The notes beneath the pieces are model-generated. The model did no database searches, was not told where the DNA came from, and saw nothing but the letters and a program-made list of their open reading frames with translations. Positions 1 through 6,420 of a DNA stretch of 9,282 nt are shown here, one piece after another. The DNA comes from Anaerolineae bacterium (GTDB taxonomy: Bacteria > Chloroflexota > Anaerolineae > B4-G1 > DUEL01): assembly GCA_029932895.1 (NCBI GenBank), contig JAOZPF010000104.1, positions 1 to 9,282 of the forward strand, in the 5' to 3' direction. Numbering within the stretch: position 1 is the first letter of the stretch; every line of letters starts with the position of its first letter. A program made the position numbers and the translations under genes.

Positions 1-443
1 CCAAGGGCGAGGCCGGCACCGGCAACGTCGTTGAGGCGGTGCGCCACGCCCGGGCCGTGCTGGGCGAGATTCGCCGCCTGACGACGATGGCTCCCGAGGA
101 GATGATGGCCTACGCCAAAGAGATCGGCGCGCCGTACGAGCTGGTGAAAGAGACCGCCGAGCTGGGCCGGCTGCCGGTGGTCAATTTTGCCGCCGGGGGG
201 GTCGCCACCCCAGCCGACGCAGCGCTGATGATGCAGCTCGGGATGGACGGCGTCTTTGTGGGCAGCGGCATCTTCAAGAGCGGTGACCCCGCTAGACGGG
301 GCCATGCCATCGTCCAGGCCGTCACCCATTACGATAACCCCGAGATTCTGGCCGAGGTGAGCCGGGACCTGGGTGAGCCAATGGTGGGTATCAACATCAG
401 CGATATCCCGCAGGCGGAGCGGCTGGCGACGCGAGGGTGGTGA
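1..443 (+). CDS. pdxS: Pyridoxal 5'-phosphate synthase lyase subunit PdxS (5' truncated)
   Basis: This is the C-terminal half of PdxS, the synthase subunit that condenses ribose 5-phosphate, glyceraldehyde 3-phosphate and PdxT-derived ammonia into pyridoxal phosphate. The reading frame is open from base 3 with no start in the window, so the first roughly 150 residues are missing. It opens directly with the family's KGEAGTGN motif, whose lysine corresponds to the relay lysine (Lys149 in B. subtilis, from memory). Next come the near-invariant LPVVNFAAGGVATPADAA block (about base 171) and the GVFVGSGIFKS phosphate-binding loop (about base 250). The C-terminus ends in RGW, as in relatives. ATG 39 is internal and not the true start. 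The stop TGA (441-443) shares its last base with the ATG of pdxT, so the pair is translationally coupled, consistent with the PdxS12:PdxT12 complex. Identification is secure. Confidence 0.97.
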   Translation, partial: KGEAGTGNVVEAVRHARAVLGEIRRLTTMAPEEMMAYAKEIGAPYELVKETAELGRLPVVNFAAGGVATPADAALMMQLGMDGVFVGSGIFKSGDPARRGHAIVQAVTHYDNPEILAEVSRDLGEPMVGINISDIPQAERLATRGW

Positions 444-1033
444 TGCGGGTCGGTGTGCTGGCTGCACAGGGGGCTTTCATCGAACACGAAAAGATGCTGC
501 GCCTGCTGGGGGTGGAGACCGTCGAGGTGCGGTTGCCCGAACACTTGGAGGAATTGGACGGCCTGGTCATTCCCGGCGGGGAATCGACCACCATCGGTCA
601 GATAGCCAGGGAGTGGGGTCTGTGGGACCCGATCATCGCTTTCGCCCACTCCGGTCGACCCGTGTGGGGCACTTGCGCGGGGATGATTCTGATGGCCCGC
701 GAGGCGCTGGGCGGTGCGCCGGGCCAGCCCCTGCTGGGGTTGATGGACGTGGTTGTCCGCCGCAACGCTTTCGGTCGCCAGGTGGATAGCTTTGAGGCCG
801 ACCTGGAGGTGGACGTGTTGGGGGAGGAGCCTTTCCACGCTGTCTTTATCCGCGCTCCACTAGTCGAGCGGGTGGGGGAGGGCGTGGAGATCCTCGCCCG
901 GCTGGATGACGGGACGGTGGTGGCGGTGCGGCAGGGGAATCTGCTGGCAACCGCCTTCCACCCCGAGTTGACAGGGGATGAGAGGTTTCACCGCTATTTC
1001 ATGGGATTCCAGGGGCCTGTGACAGCCGCATGA
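443..1033 (+). CDS. pdxT: Pyridoxal 5'-phosphate synthase glutaminase subunit PdxT
   Basis: PdxT is the class I glutamine amidotransferase subunit that hydrolyses glutamine and channels ammonia to PdxS. The 196-residue product is the usual family length. It starts MRVGVLAAQGAF and carries the PGGEST oxyanion-loop motif (residues 44-49), the nucleophile elbow GTCAGM with catalytic Cys78, and AFHPEL with catalytic His173 and Glu175. I chose ATG 443 because the conserved N-terminus begins there and because it overlaps the pdxS stop as TGATG. GTG 437 and GTG 440 are in frame upstream but would only add two residues. No strong Shine-Dalgarno sequence is visible, so translation probably depends on coupling to pdxS. 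Its own stop overlaps the next gene's start as ATGA (1030-1033). All catalytic residues are present. Confidence 0.97.
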   Translation: MRVGVLAAQGAFIEHEKMLRLLGVETVEVRLPEHLEELDGLVIPGGESTTIGQIAREWGLWDPIIAFAHSGRPVWGTCAGMILMAREALGGAPGQPLLGLMDVVVRRNAFGRQVDSFEADLEVDVLGEEPFHAVFIRAPLVERVGEGVEILARLDDGTVVAVRQGNLLATAFHPELTGDERFHRYFMGFQGPVTAA

Positions 1034-2568
1034 GTTATACCAACCACATCACCGACGATCTGGACATGCTGCTCTCCACCCTGCCGGAGGACATCCGTGT
1101 CGCTCTGCACCAGGTTGGTCGGCGGGATGAGCTATTGGAGGTGATCCTCGATCTGGGCCGCGTGCCCACTGCCCGTTACACTGACGGAGAGGTGGTGCTG
1201 CGAGATACGGAGGTCACCCATGCCGAGATCCAGTATGTGGTCGATCAGATCGGCGAGTTCGACGACGACAACCGGGCCGGCATCGCTCGTACCCTCCACC
1301 GCATCGCCGCCATCCGCAACCGCAAACGGGACGTTGTGGGGCTCACCTGCCGGGTAGGCCGCGCTGTCTATGGCACGATCGCCATCATTCAGGACATCAT
1401 TGAGAGCGGCAAGAGCATCCTCTTACTGGGTCGCCCCGGCGTTGGCAAGACAACGATGCTGCGCGAGGCGGCCCGCGTCCTGGCTGAGAACAAGCGGGTC
1501 GTGATCGTGGATACATCCAACGAGATCGGCGGCGATGGGGACATTCCGCACCCCGCCGTCGGTCGTGCCCGCCGGATGCAGGTGGAGATGCCCTCCCTGC
1601 AGCACGAGGTGATGATCGAGGCGGTGGAGAACCACAACCCCGAGGTCATTATCATCGACGAGATCGGGCGGGAATTGGAGGCACTGGCCGCACGGACCAT
1701 CGCCGAGCGCGGGGTCCAACTGATCGCCACTGCTCACGGCAACACCCTCGATAATCTTCTCCTCAATCCCACTCTCTCCGACCTAGTAGGGGGGGTTGAG
1801 AGCGTCACTCTCTCCGACGAGGAGGCCCGCCGCCGGGGAACGCAAAAGACAATCCTGGAGCGGCGCGCGCCGCCTACCGTTGACGTCCTGATCGAGATTC
1901 AGGACCGGCAGCGGTTGCTCATTCACCACAGCGTGGCCAAATCGGTGGACGCGCTGCTCCGCGGTCAGCCGCTGCAAGCGGAGCTGCGCTACCGTGATGA
2001 TGAGGGGGAGCTCCACGTCGAGCAGGCGGCCCCGCCTTCTATCGGGGAACGGGAAGGGGCGAAAGGGAGTTCTCTTGTCCGCCGGCCGGAGGTGCAGGAG
2101 GCCATGGACCCGGTGCGGCTCTATCCCTATGGCATCGCCCGCAACCGGCTGCAACGCGCCGCCAAGCGTATGCGGGTGCCGGTCTATATCACGGATGACT
2201 TGGGGAAGGCCGAGGCGATGGTCACGACCAAGGCTTTTTACCGCAAGCGGCCGCGCGTCGTCGCCAACGCCGAGCGGCGCCAACTGCCCATCTATGTGCT
2301 GCGCGCCAACACCGTCGCCCAGATGGAGGCCTGTCTGAGCGATATCTTTGACCTGGAGAACCCGCCTGACGACCCGCTTGGTCAGGCGCTCCAAGAGGCA
2401 GAGGAGGCGATTCGGCAGGTGCTCGGCGGCGTGCCGGAGGTGGAACTGGGCCCCCAGAACGCCTTTGTCCGCCGCCGTCAGCACGAGATGGCCCGCGTCG
2501 CCGACCTCACCTCCTATTCGGTGGGGGAGGAACCGAACCGGCGGGTGCGTATCCGGCGGGAAGGATAG
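1030..2568 (+). CDS. SpoIIIAA/Ycf45-like P-loop ATPase with C-terminal R3H nucleic-acid-binding domain
   Basis: This is a 512-residue soluble ATPase resembling the Ycf45 family of cyanobacteria and plastids; the ATPase core is related to sporulation protein SpoIIIAA. Residues 1-120 form the N-terminal SpoIIIAA-like region, including a VGLTCRVGR segment. Walker A is GRPGVGKTT (134-142), Walker B is VIIIDEIG with Asp210-Glu211, and a conserved ATAHGNTL segment surrounds His236. A low-conservation linker (about 325-360) leads to a second conserved block starting LYPYGIARNRL (from 364). The C-terminal R3H domain (about 450-510) has the defining Arg481-xxx-His485. Such domains bind single-stranded nucleic acid, but the cellular role of this bacterial family is not established, so I assign no function beyond an ATPase that probably binds RNA or DNA. 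The start ATG overlaps the pdxT stop (ATGA). The gene lies between pdxT and tmk in one apparent operon. Confidence 0.9.
   Translation: MSYTNHITDDLDMLLSTLPEDIRVALHQVGRRDELLEVILDLGRVPTARYTDGEVVLRDTEVTHAEIQYVVDQIGEFDDDNRAGIARTLHRIAAIRNRKRDVVGLTCRVGRAVYGTIAIIQDIIESGKSILLLGRPGVGKTTMLREAARVLAENKRVVIVDTSNEIGGDGDIPHPAVGRARRMQVEMPSLQHEVMIEAVENHNPEVIIIDEIGRELEALAARTIAERGVQLIATAHGNTLDNLLLNPTLSDLVGGVESVTLSDEEARRRGTQKTILERRAPPTVDVLIEIQDRQRLLIHHSVAKSVDALLRGQPLQAELRYRDDEGELHVEQAAPPSIGEREGAKGSSLVRRPEVQEAMDPVRLYPYGIARNRLQRAAKRMRVPVYITDDLGKAEAMVTTKAFYRKRPRVVANAERRQLPIYVLRANTVAQMEACLSDIFDLENPPDDPLGQALQEAEEAIRQVLGGVPEVELGPQNAFVRRRQHEMARVADLTSYSVGEEPNRRVRIRREG
2558..2565 (+). promoter_or_regulatory. Ribosome binding site of tmk
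   Basis: GGGAAGGA lies 8 nt upstream of the tmk ATG (2574) and is embedded in the last codons of the R3H ATPase gene. It is the strongest Shine-Dalgarno sequence in the left-hand operon, where pdxT and the ATPase gene rely on overlapping start and stop codons instead. Confidence 0.7.
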
Positions 2569-2573
2569 TTGCC

Positions 2574-3194
2574 ATGTTCATCACACTCGAAGGTCCAGAG
2601 GGAAGCGGCAAGACGACCCAGGCTCGGTTGCTGACCAACCGGCTCCGAGGCGAGGGATACCACGTGGTGCTGACCCACGAGCCGGGGGGCACTCCCATTG
2701 GCGACCAGGTCCGCACCGTCCTCCACGACCCCGCCAATACTGATATGACCCCCCAGGCGGAGTTGTTGCTCTATTCTGCCTCCCGCGCCCAGTTGGTCGC
2801 TCAACTCATCCGCCCTGCATTGGCGGTGGGCCACATCGTCGTCTGCGACCGGTTCTACGATTCTACCCTGGCTTACCAGGGGTATGGGCGGGGGTTGGAC
2901 CTGGAGACGCTGTGGCAAGTCACCCGTCTGGCGACCGGTGGCCTGGTCCCCGACCTGACACTGTGCCTCGACATTCGCCCCGACCAGGGCCTCCAGCGGC
3001 GGTTGCTGGGTGGGGGAGAGTGGAATCGGCTGGACCAGGAGGCTTTAGAGTTCCATCGCCGGGTGCGGGCTGGATATCTGGAGCTGGCTGGGCTGGAGCC
3101 GGAGCGGTGGGTGGTGATAAACGCGGACCAGGCAGTGGAGCAGGTGGAGCAGCAGGTCTGGGAAGTGGTGAGGAGCAGGATGGGGATCAGGTAG
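2574..3194 (+). CDS. tmk: Thymidylate kinase (dTMP kinase)
   Basis: Thymidylate kinase phosphorylates dTMP to dTDP with ATP, the last dTTP-specific step before nucleoside diphosphate kinase. The 206-residue length is normal. The P-loop is GPEGSGKTT (7-15), followed by the HEPGGTPIGDQVR segment. The DRF motif is at Asp92-Arg93-Phe94, followed by the YDSTLAYQGYGRGLD substrate-site block. The P-loop lacks the arginine of the eukaryotic-type enzyme and an arginine is present in the LID region (NRLDQE), which fits a bacterial type II enzyme. The start ATG has a good ribosome binding site 8 nt upstream and lies 5 nt after the ATPase gene stop. It ends 12 nt before the stop of the convergent fmdB-like gene, with no recognisable terminator between them. 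Identification is secure. Confidence 0.96.
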   Translation: MFITLEGPEGSGKTTQARLLTNRLRGEGYHVVLTHEPGGTPIGDQVRTVLHDPANTDMTPQAELLLYSASRAQLVAQLIRPALAVGHIVVCDRFYDSTLAYQGYGRGLDLETLWQVTRLATGGLVPDLTLCLDIRPDQGLQRRLLGGGEWNRLDQEALEFHRRVRAGYLELAGLEPERWVVINADQAVEQVEQQVWEVVRSRMGIR

Positions 3195-3206
3195 ATGGGC
3201 GAATGG

Positions 3207-3593
3207 TCACAGGTCCGGAAGGTCGTCCTCAGCCATAAGGTCCGGCATCGACTTTTCGATCTCTTCCGGACTTTCGCCGGCCTCCAACCGTCCTACCACC
3301 TCGTCGAACTCGGGGCCTATGTCCTCTCCCACTTCATCCGCCATACGGCGCATCATTCGCGCCATAGAACGGGGGTCGTTTTCATCCAGGTCGGAGAGGA
3401 ACGAGGGGTCGGAGAGGTCCTCCAGGCGGCTTGCCTCGGAGCGGATGACCCGCACGCGGGAGACCAGCCGCTCCAGGTTCGCACTGCCACACCGGGGGCA
3501 CGTCGGTTGTTTCCCCTCTGCTTCCGCAAAGCTGCGCCAGAGTATCGACACGCGGCGTCCGCAATTTGGACAGCGGTATTCATAGATGGGCAC
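3207..3593 (-). CDS. FmdB-family zinc ribbon protein
   Basis: This is a 128-residue protein of the FmdB/CxxC_CxxC_SSSS zinc ribbon family, often annotated as a putative regulatory protein. Its biochemical role is not established. Using the GTG start at 3591-3593, the protein begins MPIYEYRCPNCG, the classic family N-terminus. The zinc ribbon uses Cys8/Cys11 and Cys32/Cys35. After about residue 45 comes a long, charged, probably helical tail rich in Asp, Glu, Met and Arg that ends in AEDDLPDL; such a tail is longer than the minimal ribbon. The frame stays open upstream to 3647, but the GTG is preferred because a perfect GGAGG lies 5 nt in front of it and the family N-terminus starts exactly there. 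It is transcribed away from gmk and converges on tmk. Confidence 0.9.
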   Translation of the reverse strand: MPIYEYRCPNCGRRVSILWRSFAEAEGKQPTCPRCGSANLERLVSRVRVIRSEASRLEDLSDPSFLSDLDENDPRSMARMMRRMADEVGEDIGPEFDEVVGRLEAGESPEEIEKSMPDLMAEDDLPDL

Positions 3594-3598
3594 GTCAG

Positions 3599-3603
3599 CC
3601 TCC
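3599..3603 (-). promoter_or_regulatory. Ribosome binding site fixing the GTG start of the FmdB-family gene
   Basis: On the minus strand GGAGG is followed by 5 nt (CTGAC) and then GTG at 3593. This decides the start in favour of GTG over the upstream in-frame candidate at 3647. Confidence 0.75.
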
Positions 3604-3613
3604 GATGATAACC

Positions 3614-3625
3614 AGTTTACAAACT
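3614..3625. repeat. Short inverted repeat AGTTT-AC-AAACT, possible operator
   Basis: Two perfect 5-bp arms flank a 2-bp centre. The repeat covers the predicted -35 box of the rightward gmk promoter (3616-3621) and lies just downstream of the predicted leftward transcription start. A symmetric site in that position could bind a regulator, but at this length it could also arise by chance in an AT-rich patch. No regulator is identified. Confidence 0.3.
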
Positions 3626-3644
3626 TGCTGCCCACCAGTATATC
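3616..3644 (+). promoter_or_regulatory. Predicted sigma-70-type promoter of the gmk operon
   Basis: The -35 box is TTTACA (3616-3621, five of six matches to TTGACA). A 17-bp spacer follows, then the -10 box TATATC (3639-3644, first four bases match TATAAT). Transcription would start near 3651, giving a leader of about 27 nt before GTG 3678. The stretch is markedly more AT-rich than its surroundings. Not tested; a sequence-based prediction. Confidence 0.5.
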
Positions 3645-3664
3645 CATTTGTCCCCGTATGGCAA
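3637..3664 (-). promoter_or_regulatory. Predicted sigma-70-type promoter of the FmdB-family gene
   Basis: On the minus strand the -35 box is TTGCCA (3664-3659, five of six matches), the spacer is 16 bp, and the -10 box is TATACT (3642-3637, five of six matches). Transcription would start near 3630, leaving a leader of about 37 nt before GTG 3593. Its -10 box physically overlaps the -10 box of the rightward promoter (3639-3644). Confidence 0.55.
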
Positions 3665-3666
3665 GC

Positions 3667-3671
3667 AGGAG
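3667..3671 (+). promoter_or_regulatory. Ribosome binding site fixing the GTG start of gmk
   Basis: AGGAG is followed by a 6-nt spacer and then GTG at 3678. It supports this GTG over the in-frame TTG at 3648, which would put the predicted -10 box right next to the coding region and add ten residues unlike any guanylate kinase N-terminus. Confidence 0.7.
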
Positions 3672-3677
3672 TGTCCC

Positions 3678-4295
3678 GTGAATATAGATGACTTGTACGA
3701 TCGAACTCCCCGGCCTCTGCTAATCGTGATCTCTGGCCCCACGGCCGTGGGCAAGGACGCGCTGGTGAAGCGGATGAAGGAGCTGGGGTACCCTTTCCAT
3801 TTTGTCGTCACCGCCACCGACCGTGCCCCGCGCCCTGGCGAGGTGCATGGCAAGGATTATTTTTTCTACTCCACAGCCGAATTCCAGCGTATGGAGCGGG
3901 AGGGAGAGTTGCTGGAGCACGCTGTTGTCTATGATCAACACAAGGGCATTCCCAAGCAGCAGGTGCGGGAGGCAATTGCCTCGGGCAAGGACGTCGTCAT
4001 GCGCGTCGACGTCCAGGGGGCAGCCACCGTCCGTAGCCTGGCCCCGGAGGCGGTACTGATCTTTTTGGTGGCGTCGGAGGAGGAGCTGGTCGGCCGGTTG
4101 CGGCGGCGTGACACCGATACTCCCGAACAGCAGGCCGTTCGCATCAGCAAGGTGCACGAGGAGATGGAGCGGCTCTCCGAGTTCGACTATGTGGTCCCCA
4201 ATCACGACGGAGAGCTTGATCAGGCGGTCGCCAAGGTGATCGCTATTATCGAGGCCGAGCACTGCCGCGTCCACCAGCGGGTGGTGGAGTTGTGA
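3678..4295 (+). CDS. gmk: Guanylate kinase (GMP kinase), divergent substrate site
   Basis: Guanylate kinase converts GMP to GDP with ATP. The 205-residue product has the family layout: P-loop SGPTAVGKDAL (19-29), GMP-binding lid TDRAPRPGE with Arg49 and Arg52, GKDYFF with Tyr61, GELLEHA with Glu80, and RVDVQGA with Asp111. Aligned by eye to yeast guanylate kinase, these match its Arg38, Arg41, Tyr50, Glu69 and Asp100. Two other contacts differ: the YYG[ST] segment reads HKGI here, giving Lys89 for Tyr78 and Ile91 for Ser80. The P-loop also has Asp after the lysine where Ser, Thr or Gly is usual. A PhnN-type ribose bisphosphokinase is a less likely alternative, because the GMP lid is intact. 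The start is GTG 3678, with AGGAG 6 nt upstream. The stop TGA directly abuts the ATG of the rhomboid gene. Confidence 0.87.
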   Translation: MNIDDLYDRTPRPLLIVISGPTAVGKDALVKRMKELGYPFHFVVTATDRAPRPGEVHGKDYFFYSTAEFQRMEREGELLEHAVVYDQHKGIPKQQVREAIASGKDVVMRVDVQGAATVRSLAPEAVLIFLVASEEELVGRLRRRDTDTPEQQAVRISKVHEEMERLSEFDYVVPNHDGELDQAVAKVIAIIEAEHCRVHQRVVEL

Positions 4296-5051
4296 ATGGA
4301 CGCTGAGCCCGCCCCTGTTCAATCCCAGTCGCCGCTCTACCCGCCGCGCGTCGTGCGTCTGCGGTTGCCTCTCTCCAAGCCTTTGTGGACCTATGTCATC
4401 CTGGCTGCCAACCTGTTGGTCTTTGCCCTCGCCCAGTTGATTGGCCCCAATCTGGTGTTGGCTTTGGGCGCCAAGGACAACCAGGCCATTATCTCTGGCG
4501 AGGTGTGGCGCTTGGTGACATCGATGTTCCTTCACATCGGCCTGCTCCACATTGCGTTCAACAGCTATGCCCTCTGGATCTTTGGTCCGCGGGTGGAACG
4601 GGCATATGGGCGGGCGCATTTTTTCCTGATGTATGGCCTCAGCGGGCTGGGCGGCAGCGCGCTCAGCTTCTTTATGAGCCCCCATCCTTCTGTCGGCGCA
4701 TCGGGGGCCATCTTTGGCCTGATCGGTGTGTTGGGGGCTTATTTCTACCGCTATCGGGAACGGCTTACCGCTGGCAGGGCGCAACTGACAAATATCGTTA
4801 GCATCGCTGTCTATAACCTGCTCTATGGCTTTATCGTCCCGGCGGTGGACAACTGGGCTCACATAGGGGGATTGCTCGTCGGCCTGACTCTGGGGTGGTT
4901 CCTGGCCCCCCGGTACGAGGTCGTCCACCCCACCGCCTGGGAAGCGCCGCAGGTGATCGACCGCCGCTCACCCCGCCACCTGCTGCTAGGGGTGGCGCTG
5001 GCGGTGGGGGGCATCTGCCTGGCGCTTTTGGGCGGCTTTGCCCGCTGGTAA
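4296..5051 (+). CDS. Rhomboid family intramembrane serine protease
   Basis: This is a 251-residue polytopic membrane protease of the rhomboid family, which cleaves transmembrane substrates inside the lipid bilayer. The catalytic serine is in GASGAIFG (Ser136) and the catalytic histidine in NWAHIGG (His189). The oxyanion-stabilising pair is in HIGLLHIAFN (His85 and Asn89), matching GlpG His150 and Asn154. The first helix begins near residue 25 (LWTYVILAANLLVFALAQL) and the last hydrophobic segment (about 229-248) is followed by only three residues. The N-terminal cytosolic part is short and proline-rich, with no extra domain. ATG 4296 immediately follows the gmk stop; GGAG at 4286-4289 inside the gmk tail is a usable ribosome binding site. 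The protease looks catalytically intact; its substrate cannot be told from the sequence. Confidence 0.94.
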   Translation: MDAEPAPVQSQSPLYPPRVVRLRLPLSKPLWTYVILAANLLVFALAQLIGPNLVLALGAKDNQAIISGEVWRLVTSMFLHIGLLHIAFNSYALWIFGPRVERAYGRAHFFLMYGLSGLGGSALSFFMSPHPSVGASGAIFGLIGVLGAYFYRYRERLTAGRAQLTNIVSIAVYNLLYGFIVPAVDNWAHIGGLLVGLTLGWFLAPRYEVVHPTAWEAPQVIDRRSPRHLLLGVALAVGGICLALLGGFARW

Positions 5052-5064
5052 GGAATCGAGGGAT

Positions 5065-6417
5065 ATGGGAACTTTGCGGATCATTGTCCAAGTGCTGGGC
5101 GTATTCCTGCTCATCGGGATGAACGCCTTTTTCGTGGCTGTGGAGTTTGCCGTCGTGGCCTCGCGGCGAACGCGGATCGACCAGTTCGCCGCGGGAGGCG
5201 ACAGCCGTGCCCGCATTGTGCAACGCTGGGTCCGCTCGCAGGAGAGCAAGGACGCTCTTATTGCCGCCTCCCAGTTGGGTATCACCATTGCCAGCCTGGC
5301 CCTCGGCTATCTGGGCGAGGAGACGGTTCAGTCCATTGCCGAAACGTTCCTGCATGGCTTGGTCGTCTCGCCATCGCTCGCGGGGGTCATTCGCGCTCTG
5401 CCCCTGGTCGTTTCTCTCACTGTGGTCACCGGACTGCACGTGGTGTTGGGCGAGCAGGTGCCCAAGATCGCCACCCTGCGCGGGCCGGAGGGGGTGGCTC
5501 TGAAGGTCGCGCCGTGGATGGACCTGTTCCGGCGTGCCTTTCACCCTTTCGTCTGGCTGTTGGACCGTGTGTCGAGTGGGGTGGTGCGCCTTCTAGGGAT
5601 GGAGCCTGTGGGTAGCCACTCGACGATCTATACCGTCGATGAACTGCGTCAGATTGTCCGCGAGAGCGAAGAGCTTGGCGTGCTTGAGGAAGAGGAGGAG
5701 CATATGCTGCAGGCCGTCTTTGACCTGCGGGCTATCCGCGCCTCCCAGGTCATGGTGCCACGGACGGAGATGGTCTGCGTTCGGGGTGATACCAGGCTGG
5801 CGGAGCTGGTGGAGCAGGCGGCCGGCACCTCTTTGACCAAGTTCCCGGTTTTTGAGGACGACCTGGACGAGATCGTGGGTGTGGTCCACGTCAAGGATAT
5901 GGTCCGACCGATCCTGGAGCAGCGCGCCGACCTTACCGCTCGTGAGTTGATGCGCGAGGTGCTCTTTCTGCCAGAGACCGTCTCCGTAGGCGAGTTGCTG
6001 ACCGCCCTCCGCCGTGCCCGTCAGCACATCGCCATCCTGGTCGACGAGTACGGCGGGACTGCCGGGCTGGTCACGCTGGAGGACCTGCTGGAGGAGATCG
6101 TCGGCGATGTTCAGGATGCTTTCGACAAGGAGGAGCCCACCATCCGCTGGCTGCAGGACGGCAGCGCGCTGATCGACGGGCTGGTGCAGATCGACGAGGT
6201 CAACGAAATGTGCCAGGTCTCTCTGCAGGACCCCTATTACACCACTATCGGTGGTCTGGTGATGGGGCGTTTGGACCGGGTGCCGGTGGTGGGGGACGAG
6301 CTGATCTTGGAGGACGGAGCGGTGCGGCTCCGGGTGGAAGAGATGGACGGACTGCGGGTGGCGCTGGTCCGGCTCATCCGCACGAACTCTTTGCCAACCG
6401 ACGAGGCCACAGCCTGA
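5065..6417 (+). CDS. CNNM/CBS-domain membrane protein of the HlyC/CorC family
   Basis: This is a 450-residue protein of the family variously named hemolysin-like, CorC-like or CNNM-type, linked in characterised members to magnesium or cobalt efflux. Residues 1-190 form the CNNM (DUF21) membrane domain: helix 1 has Asn20 and Glu27 in NAFFVAVEFA, and a later helix ends in GEQVPK. A cytosolic CBS pair follows, starting at VMVPRTEM (229-236) and ending with VDEYGGTAGLVTLEDLLEEI (from 326). A CorC_HlyC domain (about 355-440) contains DPYYTTIGGLVMGRL. ATG 5065 is preferred over TTG 5038, which overlaps the rhomboid gene; AAGGA (5050-5054) and GAGGGA (5058-5063) precede the ATG. There is no signal sequence besides helix 1. 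The transported ion is inference from the family. Confidence 0.93.
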   Translation: MGTLRIIVQVLGVFLLIGMNAFFVAVEFAVVASRRTRIDQFAAGGDSRARIVQRWVRSQESKDALIAASQLGITIASLALGYLGEETVQSIAETFLHGLVVSPSLAGVIRALPLVVSLTVVTGLHVVLGEQVPKIATLRGPEGVALKVAPWMDLFRRAFHPFVWLLDRVSSGVVRLLGMEPVGSHSTIYTVDELRQIVRESEELGVLEEEEEHMLQAVFDLRAIRASQVMVPRTEMVCVRGDTRLAELVEQAAGTSLTKFPVFEDDLDEIVGVVHVKDMVRPILEQRADLTARELMREVLFLPETVSVGELLTALRRARQHIAILVDEYGGTAGLVTLEDLLEEIVGDVQDAFDKEEPTIRWLQDGSALIDGLVQIDEVNEMCQVSLQDPYYTTIGGLVMGRLDRVPVVGDELILEDGAVRLRVEEMDGLRVALVRLIRTNSLPTDEATA

Positions 6418-6420
6418 GCG

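Noticed and set aside
3195..3608. A 137-codon plus-strand frame starting directly after the tmk stop
   Set aside because: It lies antisense to the FmdB-family gene, which has the conserved MPIYEYRC start, four zinc cysteines and a perfect ribosome binding site.
3648..3677. TTG 3648 as an extended start of gmk
   Set aside because: It would place the start almost at the predicted transcription start and lacks a ribosome binding site; GTG 3678 has AGGAG at ideal spacing.
3720..4928. A 402-codon open frame on the minus strand across gmk and the rhomboid gene
   Set aside because: It is rich in His, Gln, Arg and Asp with no recognisable motif and lies opposite two well-identified genes. Long antisense frames are expected in GC-rich coding DNA with biased third positions.
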